Source of the DNA: Neelides folsomi
Lineage: Eukaryota; Arthropoda; Collembola; Neelipleona; Neelidae
Reading direction: 5' to 3'
DNA length: 34,758 bases
NCBI GenBank assembly: GCA_034687125.1
Contig: JAQGBZ010000530.1
Location: 1-34,758 of the forward strand
Part shown: positions 9,053 to 21,343 of the stretch, in pieces
How the letters are laid out: every line of letters begins with the position of its first letter
Position numbering within the stretch: position 1 is the stretch's first letter
Notes under the pieces: generated by a model
Databases searched by the model: none
The model's input: the letters and a program-made list of their open reading frames with translations, nothing else
What the model was told of the DNA's origin: nothing
Program-made: the position numbers and the translations under genes

Positions 9053-11708
9053 TTAATTCTTCATTTTAGACAAATCGAATCCGACAGATCGGAGGAGATT
9101 AGCTGATGGACCCGCGGGACCTTCTTGGCTCTGGAACGATTCTAAAATATTCTTTAAAGTGTTCATGTCAATGTTGACAGGTTCAAATGACTCGACGTCG
9201 CCGAATTCATCGCCTTCTTGAACCGCTCCTTCGCTCCCAGGGACATTCGCAGCAAAGGTCTTTCCCACGTCTGTGCCTTCCAACTCAGTGTCCATCTGCT
9301 TCATAAGCTGATGGATTTTGGAATCCTCTTTGAAGTCGTACATTGCTTTGACTTCTGCCTCCAGCTCAGTGTCGCTGATTTCCTCTTCACTCTCATCCCA
9401 GTCATGATCAGGCTTGCCCAATTCTAAGGATATAAATAATTGAAAATTAGATAATATACAAAATACAATATACTATTACAGTATTACAGTCAGTTAATTA
9501 ATTTTATTACTAACAAAAAATCTCATTACTTATTGTAGTGAATAAAATTTATATTAACTTACCCAATAGAAGTTTATCAAGAGCAGTGACAAAATCGTCA
9601 GCTCTGAAGTCCAGGGGTTCGACTACTTCTGAACTGTCGAAATCACCCGCTCCAATTTCACCTTCGTCAATTTTATCTTTTTTGTCCCTATATCAAAAAT
9701 ATGTAATGTTATCTAACTGTAATGTTATAAATGATTCTAATTGATGATAATTTTTCTTGTTTAGTAATTTCAATGGATAAATAGTTACAAAATAATAAAA
9801 AGATTTACCCTGGAGTTTCAACTCCATCGATTCCCGAAAGTTGGCTCATGAATTCTTTAAGCTTTGCTGGAATATCTTCAGGTTTCGGAATGGAAGACGA
9901 AGATTTGAATTGAGCTTCTAAAAGAGAATCGAGATCTTCTGGTTTGATTTCTAACCAAGATTCATCTGAAATAAAACGCAATTTATTAGTAAATAATTTA
10001 AAAAAATTTCTATTCCAACGCCCAAGATCAGCATTTACGATTATTATTGTGTATTCCCGGCTCGTATAGACGTATAGAGTATAGTTTAAAACAGTGAATT
10101 AGCTGAAAATCCAACTAATGATTTTATTATTATTATAAAATTTTTTTAAATTAACCGTCATCGGGGATAATTTTAGCTGATTCTCCCGAATTGAAATTGC
10201 TTGTATCAAGTGAATTGAGAAGGGTTGAGATTTCTTCCGCAAGTGAGTTTTCTGCGAAAGAGAATGGGGACTCAATGCTCATATTCTTGTCAAAAAATTC
10301 ACGGGCTTTCGCTTCAAGTTCCGTAAAGGGTTTTGATCCTTCAAGGAAGTCTTTGAAATATCCACGATTCCTCAAACTGGATGAAAAACGAATCCAGCCA
10401 GCTGAATCCGCACTAGAACTCGAAATCTGTTTCTTCTTTCTTGAGAGCAGGATTTCAAATGCAAGGGTCTAAAAGATGAAAACTTTTTTAATAAGCTGAA
10501 TAAATCAAAATTTATTGGATTATTTATTGATTCTTTTACCAATTTCGCTCCAATGCTGTGTGCTTTAAATTCAGCCGTGTTTGGACGAGGGAAAGGCCAG
10601 CCGGATTTGGAGTCAGGTCGAAATTCTTGCTTTGAGAGCATCGCATATAAATATCTAGTGAATCGGATTCTTTTCATCACAAGGGCATTAGCTGGTTTGA
10701 AAGTATTCATCAGTCTTGTAGACTAAAAATAAAATAAATATACTTGAATTGATTGATAAAACTATAAATAAATTAAATACTGAATGAATTTTAAACTTAC
10801 TCGCAAATCTAATGGATCTCTAAAATGGAATGCTTGTACCGCTGCAGAAATATATTGGGGTTTGAGTTCAAGGAGTTGAGCGAGAATCGGTGGCAGCATG
10901 ACATTTACTTCATGGAACCGATTCTCTTTCATCATCTTCTCAATCCGAGTCACAATTGCTGTTTGGATTTCATTAGATGCCTTTGTCTCTTTGTGGAACT
11001 TCTTCACCACTTCGATTGCCTCCGGAATTGGAGGAGTATGAGCTGAGAATTTATATTTCAAACTCGGAGGAATCAAGTGAACTTTTCCTTTTGATATGTA
11101 GACCTAAATAAACAGAATTTATATTAAAGTTAAAACTTTGATCATTTAAGATTGAAAAGTTGATTATTGGAAAAAATTAAATATTTTACCCTTTGAAGGC
11201 AATTTTTATCAGAATCGGCCCAGTTTGGAAGACACTCAGCTGCTTCAATGAGTAAAAACTCTCCTTCATTATCAGTGACTCTGTGATTTTAAAAACCATT
11301 GAGTTAAATAAAACCCCGAAGTGATAAAGTGTAGTGCAAATTAATCATGAATGAGTTGAGAATTTATGCTTTATTTTATAGTGAGCTTCGTTTAAAAATA
11401 AAGAATTTCCCATACCTTGCGATAACATCTTGAAACTTCTCCGTGAGAAGAATAAGAATTCTCACAATGAACCACTCGTCTTCGACGTTTTCCCCGAATC
11501 GGGTAATCCCATAAAAATGATCCGACTCGAGTTTAAGAACAAAAGAATCCTTATGCCATAAATAATTCCCTATGATCTCCTCACACGCTTTGTTAATTTC
11601 GCGAAGAAATTCCTCGTTCACGTCCTCTGCTTTGGGATATAGGAAATATTCAATGGAGTCTTCTTCGAGATCCGACCCCAAGATTTTTCCCAAATCGACA
11701 TTTTCCAT
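9053..11708 (-). CDS. ECD: Ecdysoneless (ECD/SGT1 family)
   Basis: Eight exons: 11416-11708, 11190-11280, 10801-11103, 10540-10722, 10156-10468, 9809-9965, 9563-9687 and 9053-9423. They encode 611 residues, close to the family's usual 640 or so. ECD is a conserved regulator that binds the R2TP chaperone complex and PRPF8, and acts in pre-mRNA splicing, cell cycle and, in flies, ecdysone production. The conserved N-terminal half is plain: EDSIEYFLYP (about residue 17), FGENVEDEWFIVRILILLTE, VTDNEGEFLLIEAAECLPNW, KGKVHLIPPSLK, HFRDPLDLR and PDSKSGWPFPRPN. The C-terminal third is acidic and less conserved (DHDWDESEEEISDTELEAEV, then VDIGKTF-like and LRSVGFDLS ends), as expected. All eight exons join in phase. 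It starts 342 bp from the divergent xylosyltransferase gene, so the two may share a promoter. I see no truncation. Confidence 0.95.
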
Positions 11709-12050
11709 TTTGGAAGATTAAAAGTTTAAATTGGGAAATGTTTTTGTTTATTTTCTATCAACAGCAAGAGGAGAGCCCAGCCTTCGGAATTTCAATTTGA
11801 GCATCGAGCTAAATCCAGCCACCCCATGGCGGTTCGGTTCAATTTCCAATGTTTATAGCCATTATTATACCATAATTTTAGTTTTAGTTTTTAATCGGAA
11901 TTTTAGTTATTTTTCTTATCCTTTTTGAATTTAGGATTAACTTCGATGAATTCCTCCGTTTCCGATTCCCATTTTGATCACAATTTGAGAGTTTGAGAAG
12001 GGCCGAGTGGGGTGAGACATGACATAGAGGAAGGATATGATTTTAAGATA
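11709..12050. promoter_or_regulatory. Shared divergent promoter region of ECD and xylosyltransferase
   Basis: This 342 bp gap separates the ATG of ECD (minus) from the ATG of the xylosyltransferase gene (plus). It is less AT-rich in its middle (around 11765-11850) than the surrounding intergenic DNA. I see no TATA box at a convincing place for either gene. The role as a bidirectional promoter is inferred from the geometry. Confidence 0.5.
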
Positions 12051-15000
12051 ATGGCAACGGAACATGACTTTACTCGATTTTATCAAAAATATAAAAAGTT
12101 CTTTGTCTTTCTTGGCATTCTTCTCGCCATCCAAGTCTTTTTAGCCGCAAGGGTCATTTTATCCCTTCATGATGACATTGATTTTATAAATCATAATAAT
12201 ATATTCAAAAGTCACAAGAGTTTTGTGAATCCACACAATTGGTTCTCTTCGAAAGAAGATGCTTCCAATGTAAGAATTTTATCGCATTAAAAATAAAAAT
12301 GATATACCTGTACAAATGCATGTATTTGGTATACTCATTATTATAATTGCAAAGAATTGTAAAATTAATATTTGTCAATTTATTTGCAGATTATTGGTTC
12401 AATGCACTTTAAAACGAAAAAGACAAACAACGGTGATACAAGCACATCCGAAGTGAGTCCGAAACTCCACTTTTTAAAACTCGTATATTTTGTTATATTG
12501 AAAGACATTTAAAAGGTTATTTCATTGTTTTATTCAATGCTAACTACTAACGTTTATTTTAATTTAAATAGAAGATTGTCCCAACGGCGAGTTCTAGTCC
12601 GCAGACTCTTGACTTTGAATCACTCTCTTTTGTTCCTGAATGTGACATTACATCAAAAGAAGCCATTTCAGCTATCCAACGTGCCAAAACAGAAAAGTGC
12701 AAAGAGCAACTTGCAAAAACAACATGCATGATTCAAAATGGAACGTTATACCCTAAAAGACTTCCACGTTTCTGCTCTAATAAAAGTAAAAAAATATTTA
12801 ATGTTTTTACTAAAAAAAATATGAAATGCTCTATACTTTAAATATTTTACATCTTTAATTGTTAATTATATTTCATACATTTTTTTATAATTCTAGAAAC
12901 GACTTTCAAGAAAAACCTTGGGTGCTTTCGAGACGATAGCGAGACTCGTTTACTACATGAACAATTTAATCTTTTGAAAAATAGTAATTCTCCAGATACG
13001 TGTATTGATTTATGTCTTAAATCTGGTTTCCAGTATGCCGGTGTTGAGTATTCGTAAGTATTATTTATTAAATTAACAAGATTTAAATTAATATCTTATA
13101 TCGAATTATGGTCTCTAGATTAATATTAATCATTTGTTTAATTTCAGAGTTGAATGCTTTTGCGGGAACTTGAGACCGTCCGAAAATTTCATATTACCTA
13201 CAAATGACTGTAATATGAAATGTCCTTCAAACGAAGATTTAGTCAAAGTCAATAATCAATCATACTCGGAAATAGTTACGAATGTAGAATTTACATGCGG
13301 GGGATATTTTGCTTTAGATGTATATGAGACTGGCATTTTTCATGGTAAGGAAAATGATATTTGCCTAAATAATTTTAACTTAATTTCCATTTTTTCTTAC
13401 CATTGCCTTTTGTATTTAGAATTGGATTCTCCGAACGAAGTTAAAAGTCTCGAAGAAATATCTGGGATTGAGATTGTAAAGTCCGTCCGAATTGTTTTCT
13501 TCCTAACTTTGAATGGAAGAGCTTACAGACAAGTCATCCGCCTAATCAAAGCTTTATTTCATCAATCGCACTTCTTTTACATTCATGTTGATGCCGTAAG
13601 TTTAAACTGTATAAAATATAAATATATGAGCCGCTCATTTATATCTATTGAAAAGTAATAAATTATTTAAAATCTTTCTAAAAAATATTTATAGTCTTTG
13701 GATTTAAATTATTTTATATACTTAAGTACATAAATAACTTTTTTCTCTTTCAGAGGCAAGATTATTTATATCGTGAACTTCAAATATTGAAGGAGAAACT
13801 CCCAAATAATGTCCGATTTATGAATGATAATCGGCGGGCGACAATCTGGGGCGGCGCCAGTTTACTCACAGTTTTAACTCTCGGAATGTCTGATATTGTG
13901 GAGAATTCCAAAGTTTGGAATTGGGATTGGGACTACGTTATTAATTTGTCAGAATCTGATTTTCCACTAAAGTACGTTACTTGTTCAATCCAACATTAAT
14001 TGCCCCTTGCCCTCTTATGTCAAAATTTAAATACCTACATATTACCTTTTTGTATATTCTACAAAAAGTAAATTGTTTTTAATTTTATTAGAACGTCGAA
14101 AATCCTCGAGCGTTTTCTCAGTCATAACGCAGGAAAGAATTTTGTTAAAAGTCACGGGAAAGAAGTTCAAAAGTTTATTCAAAAACAAGGACTTGACAAG
14201 ACATTTGACGAGTGCGAATTCCGGATGTGGCGATTAGACGATAGAATTTTACCATCAGGTAACTTTTTATTTAAACATCTTTCTTCTTTATAAAATGCAT
14301 TCTATGTAATTGTGCTCTTTTACATGTACAATATACAGAGTTCTTATAAATTCTAATTCTAATCCATATTGTTGATTTTAGGAATTTTGATAGACGGCGG
14401 GAGTGATTGGGTTGCGCTTCATAAAGATTTTGTTCGGTATATTGTTACTTCTGATGACGGTCTTGTTAGTGGATTACAAAAAGTGTTTAGGCAAACGCTT
14501 CTTCCTGCAGAAGTAATATATTTTTATAGAGTTTGAATTTGAACAGTATTTTTTTCAAATCTGTTCATTTTTTGATCATTTTTTATATATTTTGACAGAG
14601 TTTTTTCCATACTGTGTTGAGGAATTCTGAATTCTGTTCTTCATTTGTGGACAACAATTTGAAAGTGACAAATTGGAAGAGAAGTTTGGGCTGCAAATGT
14701 CAATATAGGAATGTAGTAGATTGGTGCGGATGCTCTCCGAATGATTTTCGTATTGCAGATTGGAACAAATTACTGGTAATTAAAGAAGCCCCTTTCGAAT
14801 TCTTAAATTCTATTTTATAATCCATTAAAAATGTAGTTTCCCCTGCCCAATCTACTAATATTTTAGAATAAAGTTTTAATTTGTAATTAAATTTTTAATT
14901 TCAGTTGGCCGAAAGTAGGCTCATTTTCTTTGGTCGCAAGTTTGAAGCTGTTGTCAATCAAGGAATCGTGAACAAATTGGAATCCTGGCTCTACCCGCAG

Positions 15001-16676
15001 AGATTGTCTAGTCATCAATTGACGATTGATAAATATTGGCAAAGCGTGTACCATTATAGTGATGTGTCTCCGAAAGTTGATGATGCTTTGCTTACGCTTG
15101 GCAATTCCTTGGCGCGTTTCTCTCTCAAGATCTTTGCTGGGAAGTTTTTAAATGAGGATCCAAGTGCTACAGAGAATTCATTCATTAAAGATATGCTCGA
15201 ATCGGCAAAAGTCGAAGAAATTTCTGCATTTTTTCAAAATGATGAATTTCAAGGAATTCTTATCCGGTCCCAAGGTTTATTCACTTCTGAGTCAAATATC
15301 CGTATAGAATCATGGTTTAAGTTAGAGAACATTGTCACATTGGAAAACTGGAACAAGAAAATATCAAAAATTCATTCGAGAATTCAGGTTTGATTTTTTA
15401 TATCATTTTTATTAATATCATTATTATTTTTATTTTCATTAATATTTGATTTGATTTCAAATAACGTTTGCATAGGTATTAAATCTATATTAATTTTAGT
15501 TTTTCTCCTAAACTAAATTGTGCATTGTATTTTTTATCATGCAGGATATCCGTGTTGGGACTGATTATGACCAGAAAGAGCAAACATTTAGAAACTTTGC
15601 AGGCGCAATGGGCCCAATGAGTGAGCCAACATTAGCTTATAATGTTTTCAACGATGAGTCCTTCAACATTACCTTTGTTTGGATCAATCCAATTAATTCA
15701 ATCCAGGCGATTCAAAACGTGACCGTTGTGGACGGCTCCACGGTGAGTTCCCCTCAATTATAATATCTTATATCAAATTACACCATAATCCTAACTTTTC
15801 TACACTATAGGCTAATTTCGTGAAGCCAAACTTAAAAACTCCGTTGCTCTCTGGAATTTGGAAAGTCGTAATGACCACTAATGGGCATCTGGTGGCCCAA
15901 ATGAAGTTCCTTATAATTCCTCTTCAATTTTACAACGGGGATCACATTACTCCATCGCAATCAAAGTTAGTTTTTTTCTTATAATTTCTCTCTCATTTGA
16001 ATCCATAATTTGAACTTGCTGGTTACAATGTATACTTTTACTTTACATTGAAATATTACATCATTGCTTTTTCGATATACTTCTATTGAATTATGAACAA
16101 TGTTTCATCCTGAATTGAATATTTTATTAGCCATTGTATTCTATGGAACTTTTGAACCATTTTATGCCATTCTAAATATAGTTAATTTTTTATATAGTTG
16201 TAACATAATACTATGCTAAATTACTTGTGTGAGTATTGAAGGTTTTCACGGTTTTGACATTTTATAGGAAAATGAACACAAAGTCCGGTACCAGGAGGGG
16301 TGTAGTTTACGAAGAGGATTTTAATAGATCTAGTCAAGAACTTGTTTCCTCGATCGACGGTTTTGTTTCAAAGTAAGGGAAAGAATGTTTATTAGCACTT
16401 CAATTACCCGGATGGTCGTTAGGGAGGAAATGAGGAGTAATGCATTATTTGTTTGTCTAAAGGTTCTACACAGTTCAGGACTTTTGCTTGGAGAAGGAAC
16501 TGAGCGAGGTGACAATAACTCGGTGGTTTCCTGAGAAAAAGGAAGGAGATTTTGAGGGTAATCCTGACTCGATGGATGTGTCTCTCTGCCGCCACTCCCA
16601 ATGGAGCTCTCTCTTCCCCGATCCTAAATCCACTATTACTCACATCGACCCGGAAACGGGCCTCTTGGCTCCTTGA
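12051..16676 (+). CDS. oxt: Peptide O-xylosyltransferase (GT14) with WSC domain
   Basis: Fifteen exons: 12051-12269, 12390-12452, 12572-12785, 12897-13053, 13148-13344, 13420-13595, 13754-13971, 14092-14258, 14382-14512, 14599-14775, 14905-15387, 15545-15742, 15811-15965, 16268-16372 and 16463-16676. They encode 957 residues, close to vertebrate XYLT1. The enzyme moves xylose from UDP-xylose to serines of proteoglycan core proteins, the first step of heparan and chondroitin sulfate linkers, in the Golgi. It is a type II membrane protein: short cytosolic tail, then a membrane anchor at about 17-39. A Cys-rich stem follows ([20 protein letters not shown]). A WSC domain (LGCFRDD.., VECFCGN; about 172-275) follows that. 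The GT14 domain ([20 protein letters not shown], then the [15 protein letters not shown] motif with the DWD acids, [12 protein letters not shown] and [10 protein letters not shown]) leads to the XylT C-terminal domain (about 574-957). I chose the ATG at 12051; an in-frame GTG at 12012 is not a credible eukaryotic start. Confidence 0.96.
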
Positions 16677-18291
16677 CTAATACAAGTATAATTATTATAC
16701 ATGTATTACTCGTTCCAGTGATTCTCTCCGGATGTTCCCGGACATTCGTTTCTTCTTTCCAGGACTTTCAATGGCATTTATCTTCACTGTGTTTTAAGTG
16801 AGCTCAGAAGACGAAGTATTACGCATTTAGAATGCGTAGGGAGAAAGCAATAGAACCATTTACATATAATAATAATGTAGTTATAAGAGGTTTTGATCTC
16901 TCAGAATAACTTTTTTTAATTATCTTGGGAGATTCTCTTAACTAAATATTTGTCTACTTAATTTCATTACATTATAATTTTATTCTAATTTACGTTCCGG
17001 CATTTGGCATTTCAATCACTATGATTGTTTCAAGTAGTGAATTCTAATGCATTCACATATTCATAATATAATCAGACTTTATTAAAATATAGTAAAAGTT
17101 CGAATTGTGCCAATAATCATCAAATACACACTGACTTAAACCAAAATACTCTGAATCTTATTAGTAATTAAATAATTTAACAATATACACAATATTTCAT
17201 AGAATAAAACACTTATAAAATATCCAATTTTAAGGCTGATTTCAAATAGAAAATAATTTTAATTCTGACATTAAACTTTACTTTTCCGGTATATGCGTTA
17301 TATAGAATTTAATTTAAATTTTGACAACTTTTTTTAACATCTGGACTCCAGGTTCATACATACATATTGTGTTAATATGTAACATTAATTGTATTTAATT
17401 TAATAGCTTTTCTTAGCAGTTTGACTGGTTTATTCATCTAATAAATACATAAGTAGGTGAATATTCAATTCTTCTCAAATGATTGACGTGAAATGAATCG
17501 CACCTATCTCAACCTTCTCACTATTCACAAGTTTATTTATTTGACTTTGTTTTTATGCGACATTAGTCGTTGTAATTGATTTATTATAGAGCTTACCATT
17601 GTATTTAAACAAACGCATTTATTTATGCAATTGTTAATATTGTTATTTTAAAGGTTTATGTTTACAATAAAGTAATAAAAATAAAATTATAAAAGCCTGT
17701 TGTAGCTTTATAATTAAATATTGAAACCGATTAAAAACAAGTAAATATTAAAGTCCATTGAAAGAATATTAACTGTAATTGAAATATTATTTATAATGAC
17801 AAATATTGTTATTTGAATATCTTATTTATTTGTTATTTTTTACAAAGTGGATTTTAACCCTTACCATGGGCAGAGGCTATAAGAAAAGTCTATTATAGTA
17901 GTAGGAATGCCAACGTGCATTATAAAGAATTATAAATGTGTGATTGTTCAAAAGTACACAAGAGATGTTATATCTATGAAAAAGTAGTAAAAAGAAATAG
18001 GTAATAATACTAACATTAAATGTTATCTTATAGTGCAATGTGGATTTGAAATAAAGAGTCATTTCTGCCTCTCGTGTGAATAGTTGATCATATTGATTCA
18101 TGTGGTCGTTAATTTGTCATTGTTTTACACCTGCTGGTGATTTATTACCAATTTCATTGAGAGCATTAATGTCCTATTGATCATGAAGAAGGTGAATTGT
18201 GGATGAGTCATTTATTCCAATCCACTCTATCATTCCTAATTATTTAAACCTACTCGTTATATTAGGCTAATAACAAATAACAAATATGTAT

Positions 18292-18330
18292 AATTCAATT
18301 TTAATTGAATTTAATCAATTAATGATTAAA
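18292..18330. repeat. Nested inverted repeats in AT-rich DNA
   Basis: AATTCAATT (18292-18300) and AATTGAATT (18303-18311) form a perfect 9-bp inverted repeat with a 2-nt loop. TTTAATCA (18310-18317) and TGATTAAA (18323-18330) form a second one with a 5-nt loop. It may be a small transposon remnant or chance in AT-rich sequence. Confidence 0.4.
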
Positions 18331-18819
18331 TTGAATAAATACAATTAAGATACATTTAACCAAAACTATTCATACTATATTAGAATTTGCAGCAGACTTT
18401 GATCATTCGAAATTCTTTTGTAACCGCAAGTTTTTAATGGAAAGAATGACATTGTAAATATGTAGGAGAACATGCATGGTTCTTATATTTTTCTTTTGAA
18501 ATGTATCTTGTAATTTTGTATGCAAAAGGTGTGCAATTTATTATGCATATTAAATAATTTTTTCCAGGTTGTCAAACATTGATTGAAATGTACCTTATGG
18601 GTCGGCGTGTAGGTTTTTATAAGGAGTAATCCAAAGGATCCCATTCTTTATATTTTGTATGAATCTGATGAAAGGTTAGCTTATTTCTAATGCATGAAGC
18701 CCATTCGCTGAGAAGGGTGTCGAGAGAACCAAATTACGGTTCTTTATTCACCTTAGGTTCACCGAGTCTGCCATATGAGATTATTTAGCGGAAGAAGGGG
18801 GAGGAATTCCCCTTTAAGT

Positions 18820-18836
18820 CCACACACACACACACA
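18820..18836. repeat. CA dinucleotide microsatellite
   Basis: An uninterrupted run of about eight CA units lies in the intergenic region upstream of the crystallin-like gene. Confidence 0.8.
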
Positions 18837-19252
18837 ATCCAAGTAAATCCCATTCATACCCGTCCTCCACACTTTTTGTTTTCGCGGGGCTCTTGAGGAA
18901 TTCCTTTCACGAAAATAATAGATCACATTGTAGAACCCTTCCCCATAAATATTCTTTACAGAGACATCCCTCGTTCTCACGGCCTGATTGACAAAAGGAA
19001 TATTCAGTAATAGGAGAGGAAAACAATTTTATTTGTTTACAATCTGTTGAGGCATGTAAATGAGCCCTATTACTCACATGAAGACCGATGGATGTATATG
19101 TTGTAGAGGTGTCTAATAGATTCGCCCCTCATCTCCCCCGCCAACACAAATTGAATGTGGGGAAGTGAGCGGAGGTGACGGGCGGTTTTTGGCCGTCCCA
19201 TAAATCATATTCCTTCCTGAAGGAATCCATAGCCTAATGATGAAATGCTGGC

Positions 19253-19259
19253 TATAAAA
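19253..19259 (+). promoter_or_regulatory. TATA box of the crystallin-like gene
   Basis: TATAAAA lies 81-87 bp upstream of the ATG at 19340. A start site about 30 bp downstream of the box would leave a 5' UTR of roughly 55 nt. It is the clearest core promoter element in the window and fits a strongly or tissue-specifically expressed gene. Confidence 0.7.
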
Positions 19260-19339
19260 GAGCTCGAGGTGGGATTTGGGGGATATTGGAGAACAGAGCC
19301 TTCCTTCTGGTTCCCTATCATTCTATCAGAGATAAAGAA

Positions 19340-20218
19340 ATGTCTCTCGCCCTCGGCTGCCTTTTCCTCGGGGGCTTCGCCCTCGCCATCGCCCAAGAAG
19401 CGAAGTTCACTCTGTACGAAGCAGCAGGATGCAACACGAGGAGTCGGAGCTTCACTGGGGTCCAAACGGACTTCCCTAATATGACCAACTTCAAATTTGA
19501 TAACTCTGCCGTTTCAGTAAAGGTTCAAGGAGTGTGAGTTTTGATACACAGTACAAGACTTTCTTTGGAAATTGTCATTATATTTGGAATTTATTTGGAA
19601 TTAAACGGGTTTAAAATAATTATAAATGTAATGAATGGGACAGATGGATGTTCTACGATAACTATTCCTATGAGGGAGGCACGGTGGAATATTACTTCTC
19701 TAAGGACTACAAATGCATCGACCTGAAGGGCACAAAGGGAAAAGTCTCCTCGGCGAGGTTTGCAGGTTCGTTATTGTGTTAAGAGAATTGAGGATCCTAT
19801 TCCGCGGACGGTAATAAGACCCGTCTGGTTCCCCCCAAATCAAAACTTATGTACCTGGATAGCAGGAATGACGGCCGTGGGGTTTGTTTCTAATTCCTCT
19901 TTCTCTCTATATCTCAATATAGGGTATCCAAATGATATGAACCTCAACTTCATTAACTTCTACCAAGGAACGTACTTCACGTTTGAAGAAGTGGCCACGA
20001 GCAAGGATCTCCCGTCAATTAACCTCGAACAACCCCCGGCGTCTCTCATTGTGACTGGCTCCATTCCGTGGTCAATCTACGACCAGCCGAATTTTACTGG
20101 GAATGCAAAATGCGTCCGCCCGGCCAAATCCACTCCGTTTTTTGTACCGAATCTTTCTGAGACCCTTCCCGGGTTCAAGATCTTGTCTGTGAAGCGGGGA
20201 TGTGCCAACGTGAAATAA
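19340..20218 (+). CDS. Secreted beta/gamma-crystallin-like protein, two Greek-key domains
   Basis: Three exons: 19340-19533, 19644-19765 and 19923-20218. They encode 203 residues. Residues 1-18 form a signal peptide (LALGCLFLGGFALAIA), so the protein is probably secreted. Four Greek-key-like strands are visible: FTLYEAAGC (about 22), WMFYDNYSYEGGTVEYYF (about 66), FYQGTYFTFEE (about 118) and WSIYDQPNFTGNAKCV (about 158). The phrases AVSVKVQGVW and KVSSARFAG, just before and after the second motif, are typical of a crystallin repeat. The layout is two domains of two motifs each. Cysteines are spread over both halves. The calcium-binding signature (D/N-D/N-x-x-S/T-S) is only partly present (DNSAVS). 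Intron 1 is 110 nt and intron 2 is 157 nt. The stop codon overlaps an AATAAA. In animals this fold occurs in lens and in many stress or extracellular proteins; the role here is unknown. Confidence 0.85.
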
Positions 20219-20219
20219 A
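20214..20219 (+). terminator. AATAAA signal overlapping the crystallin stop codon
   Basis: AATAAA covers the TAA stop at 20216-20218. If it is used, the 3' UTR would be only a few tens of bases long. Confidence 0.45.
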
Positions 20220-21343
20220 TATTTGATTCTGGGTGAAAATGATTTCTAAGCCTCTTTCATACAACCCATTTCTCCCTATGCGAGCGGGGAATAAGTCATA
20301 GGAGAGAGGAATAGTAATGAGGTATGGTGGAAGTAGGTGAGCCCTCGACGGTGTTCCGGTTGGGAGCACAAAGGCATAAGTCATATAATGTGGTAAAAGA
20401 GCGGAATGGATGATTATTGTGATTGTGGGGCTGAGGGTGTTGTGATAGCCGTCTTTAAACAAGAGCCCCGCTAATGGCTTTCTCCCTTACAAAAGAAGGC
20501 TGAATAAGTTATGTCGGATCGGAGATGCCGTCTTTCCCGGGCGGGGTTGGGGATAATTAAAATAATGGGGGCCGGCGGCGGGTGGGTCGATGGGGTTGGG
20601 GGTCTGCCCCCACGGCCCCCGTGGGTCTATAGGTCGCGGCGCTCAATAGGGAGGGTGGGATCACTTATAAATCACTGTCCACGGAGTCCGAGCCGGGAAA
20701 GTGGATTGAGGGGAGTTTGGCTCACTCAGTATTGTTCGAGGGGAATAATGGATTAGGCGGGCCGAGCTTTTATAGAGTCTCTCAAAGAGCCCCCATAACT
20801 CTCAGAGACAAAGGCCTGAATAATTAATGCCTTATGACATCAGGAGGAAGGTAAGGAGGGACATAGCTGGAGAGTCTCTCTCCCGGTTTCCCGCTCGGGA
20901 CAACTTCCCCCGTCACCATTTTTCAAAATTTATCTCGCCTTTTTCTCCCGTTGAGGGAGAGTGAAAGTTTGTCGGGCCCAAGTTGGGAAACTTCCTCCTA
21001 TTAGCAGAAGTTTGTTCCGGAACAAGGAAGAGAGGAAACTTCCTTTCCTAATTTAGCTGTCATCGTGGGGCGAGAGAGGTTCCGGGCAGCTGCCGCCGAA
21101 CCGCGGCCGCGGCCCGCCGCCTGTCGCCCCGATTTATGGGCCGGAGCCCTCAATCAAATGAGGGCTAATCCGGCGGATTACGCCCGTGGTGGGCCCTAAT
21201 TGGCCCCGGCCAGCCTGGTTGACAGGGGAGCTTACTAATGCCTAATGCGCTTGAGTTCGGGGAGTCGCATCTGCAGGGAGGAAGAAAAGAAAGGGCCCAC
21301 GGCCCCACCGTCCCATTCTCCCTCCGAACTCGGCCCGGCACAC
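20219..21343. other. GC-rich intergenic region upstream of the CA10-like gene
   Basis: This holds the most GC-rich stretches of the window, for example 20565-20645 and 21085-21135 (NotI-type GCGGCCGC with flanking CCGCCG). Open frames here (for example the minus-strand frames between 21165 and 21574) are by-products of low stop-codon density. I see no TATA box near 21344. It may act as a CpG-island-like promoter, but that is an inference. Confidence 0.5.

Larger units (their letters stand above)
16677..19339. other. Intergenic region, mostly AT-rich
   Basis: No exon with a family signature was found. Small frames at 17877-18101 and 18759-18980 (minus) are short and look random. The DNA is strongly AT-rich to about 18.6 kb and then becomes visibly richer in G and C towards the crystallin gene. 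It contains the nested inverted repeats at 18292-18330, a CA dinucleotide run near 18820-18836, and the TATA box at 19253. Confidence 0.5.

Noticed and set aside
2549..11708. Operon-like transcription of the four minus-strand genes
   Set aside because: The spacers are 414-805 bp, and ECD has its own poly(A) signal cluster, so the genes look independent; no trans-splice evidence can be seen in DNA alone.
12012..12050. Upstream in-frame extension of the xylosyltransferase from 12012
   Set aside because: The codon there is GTG, which is not a normal eukaryotic start; the ATG at 12051 gives a proper short cytosolic tail before the membrane helix.
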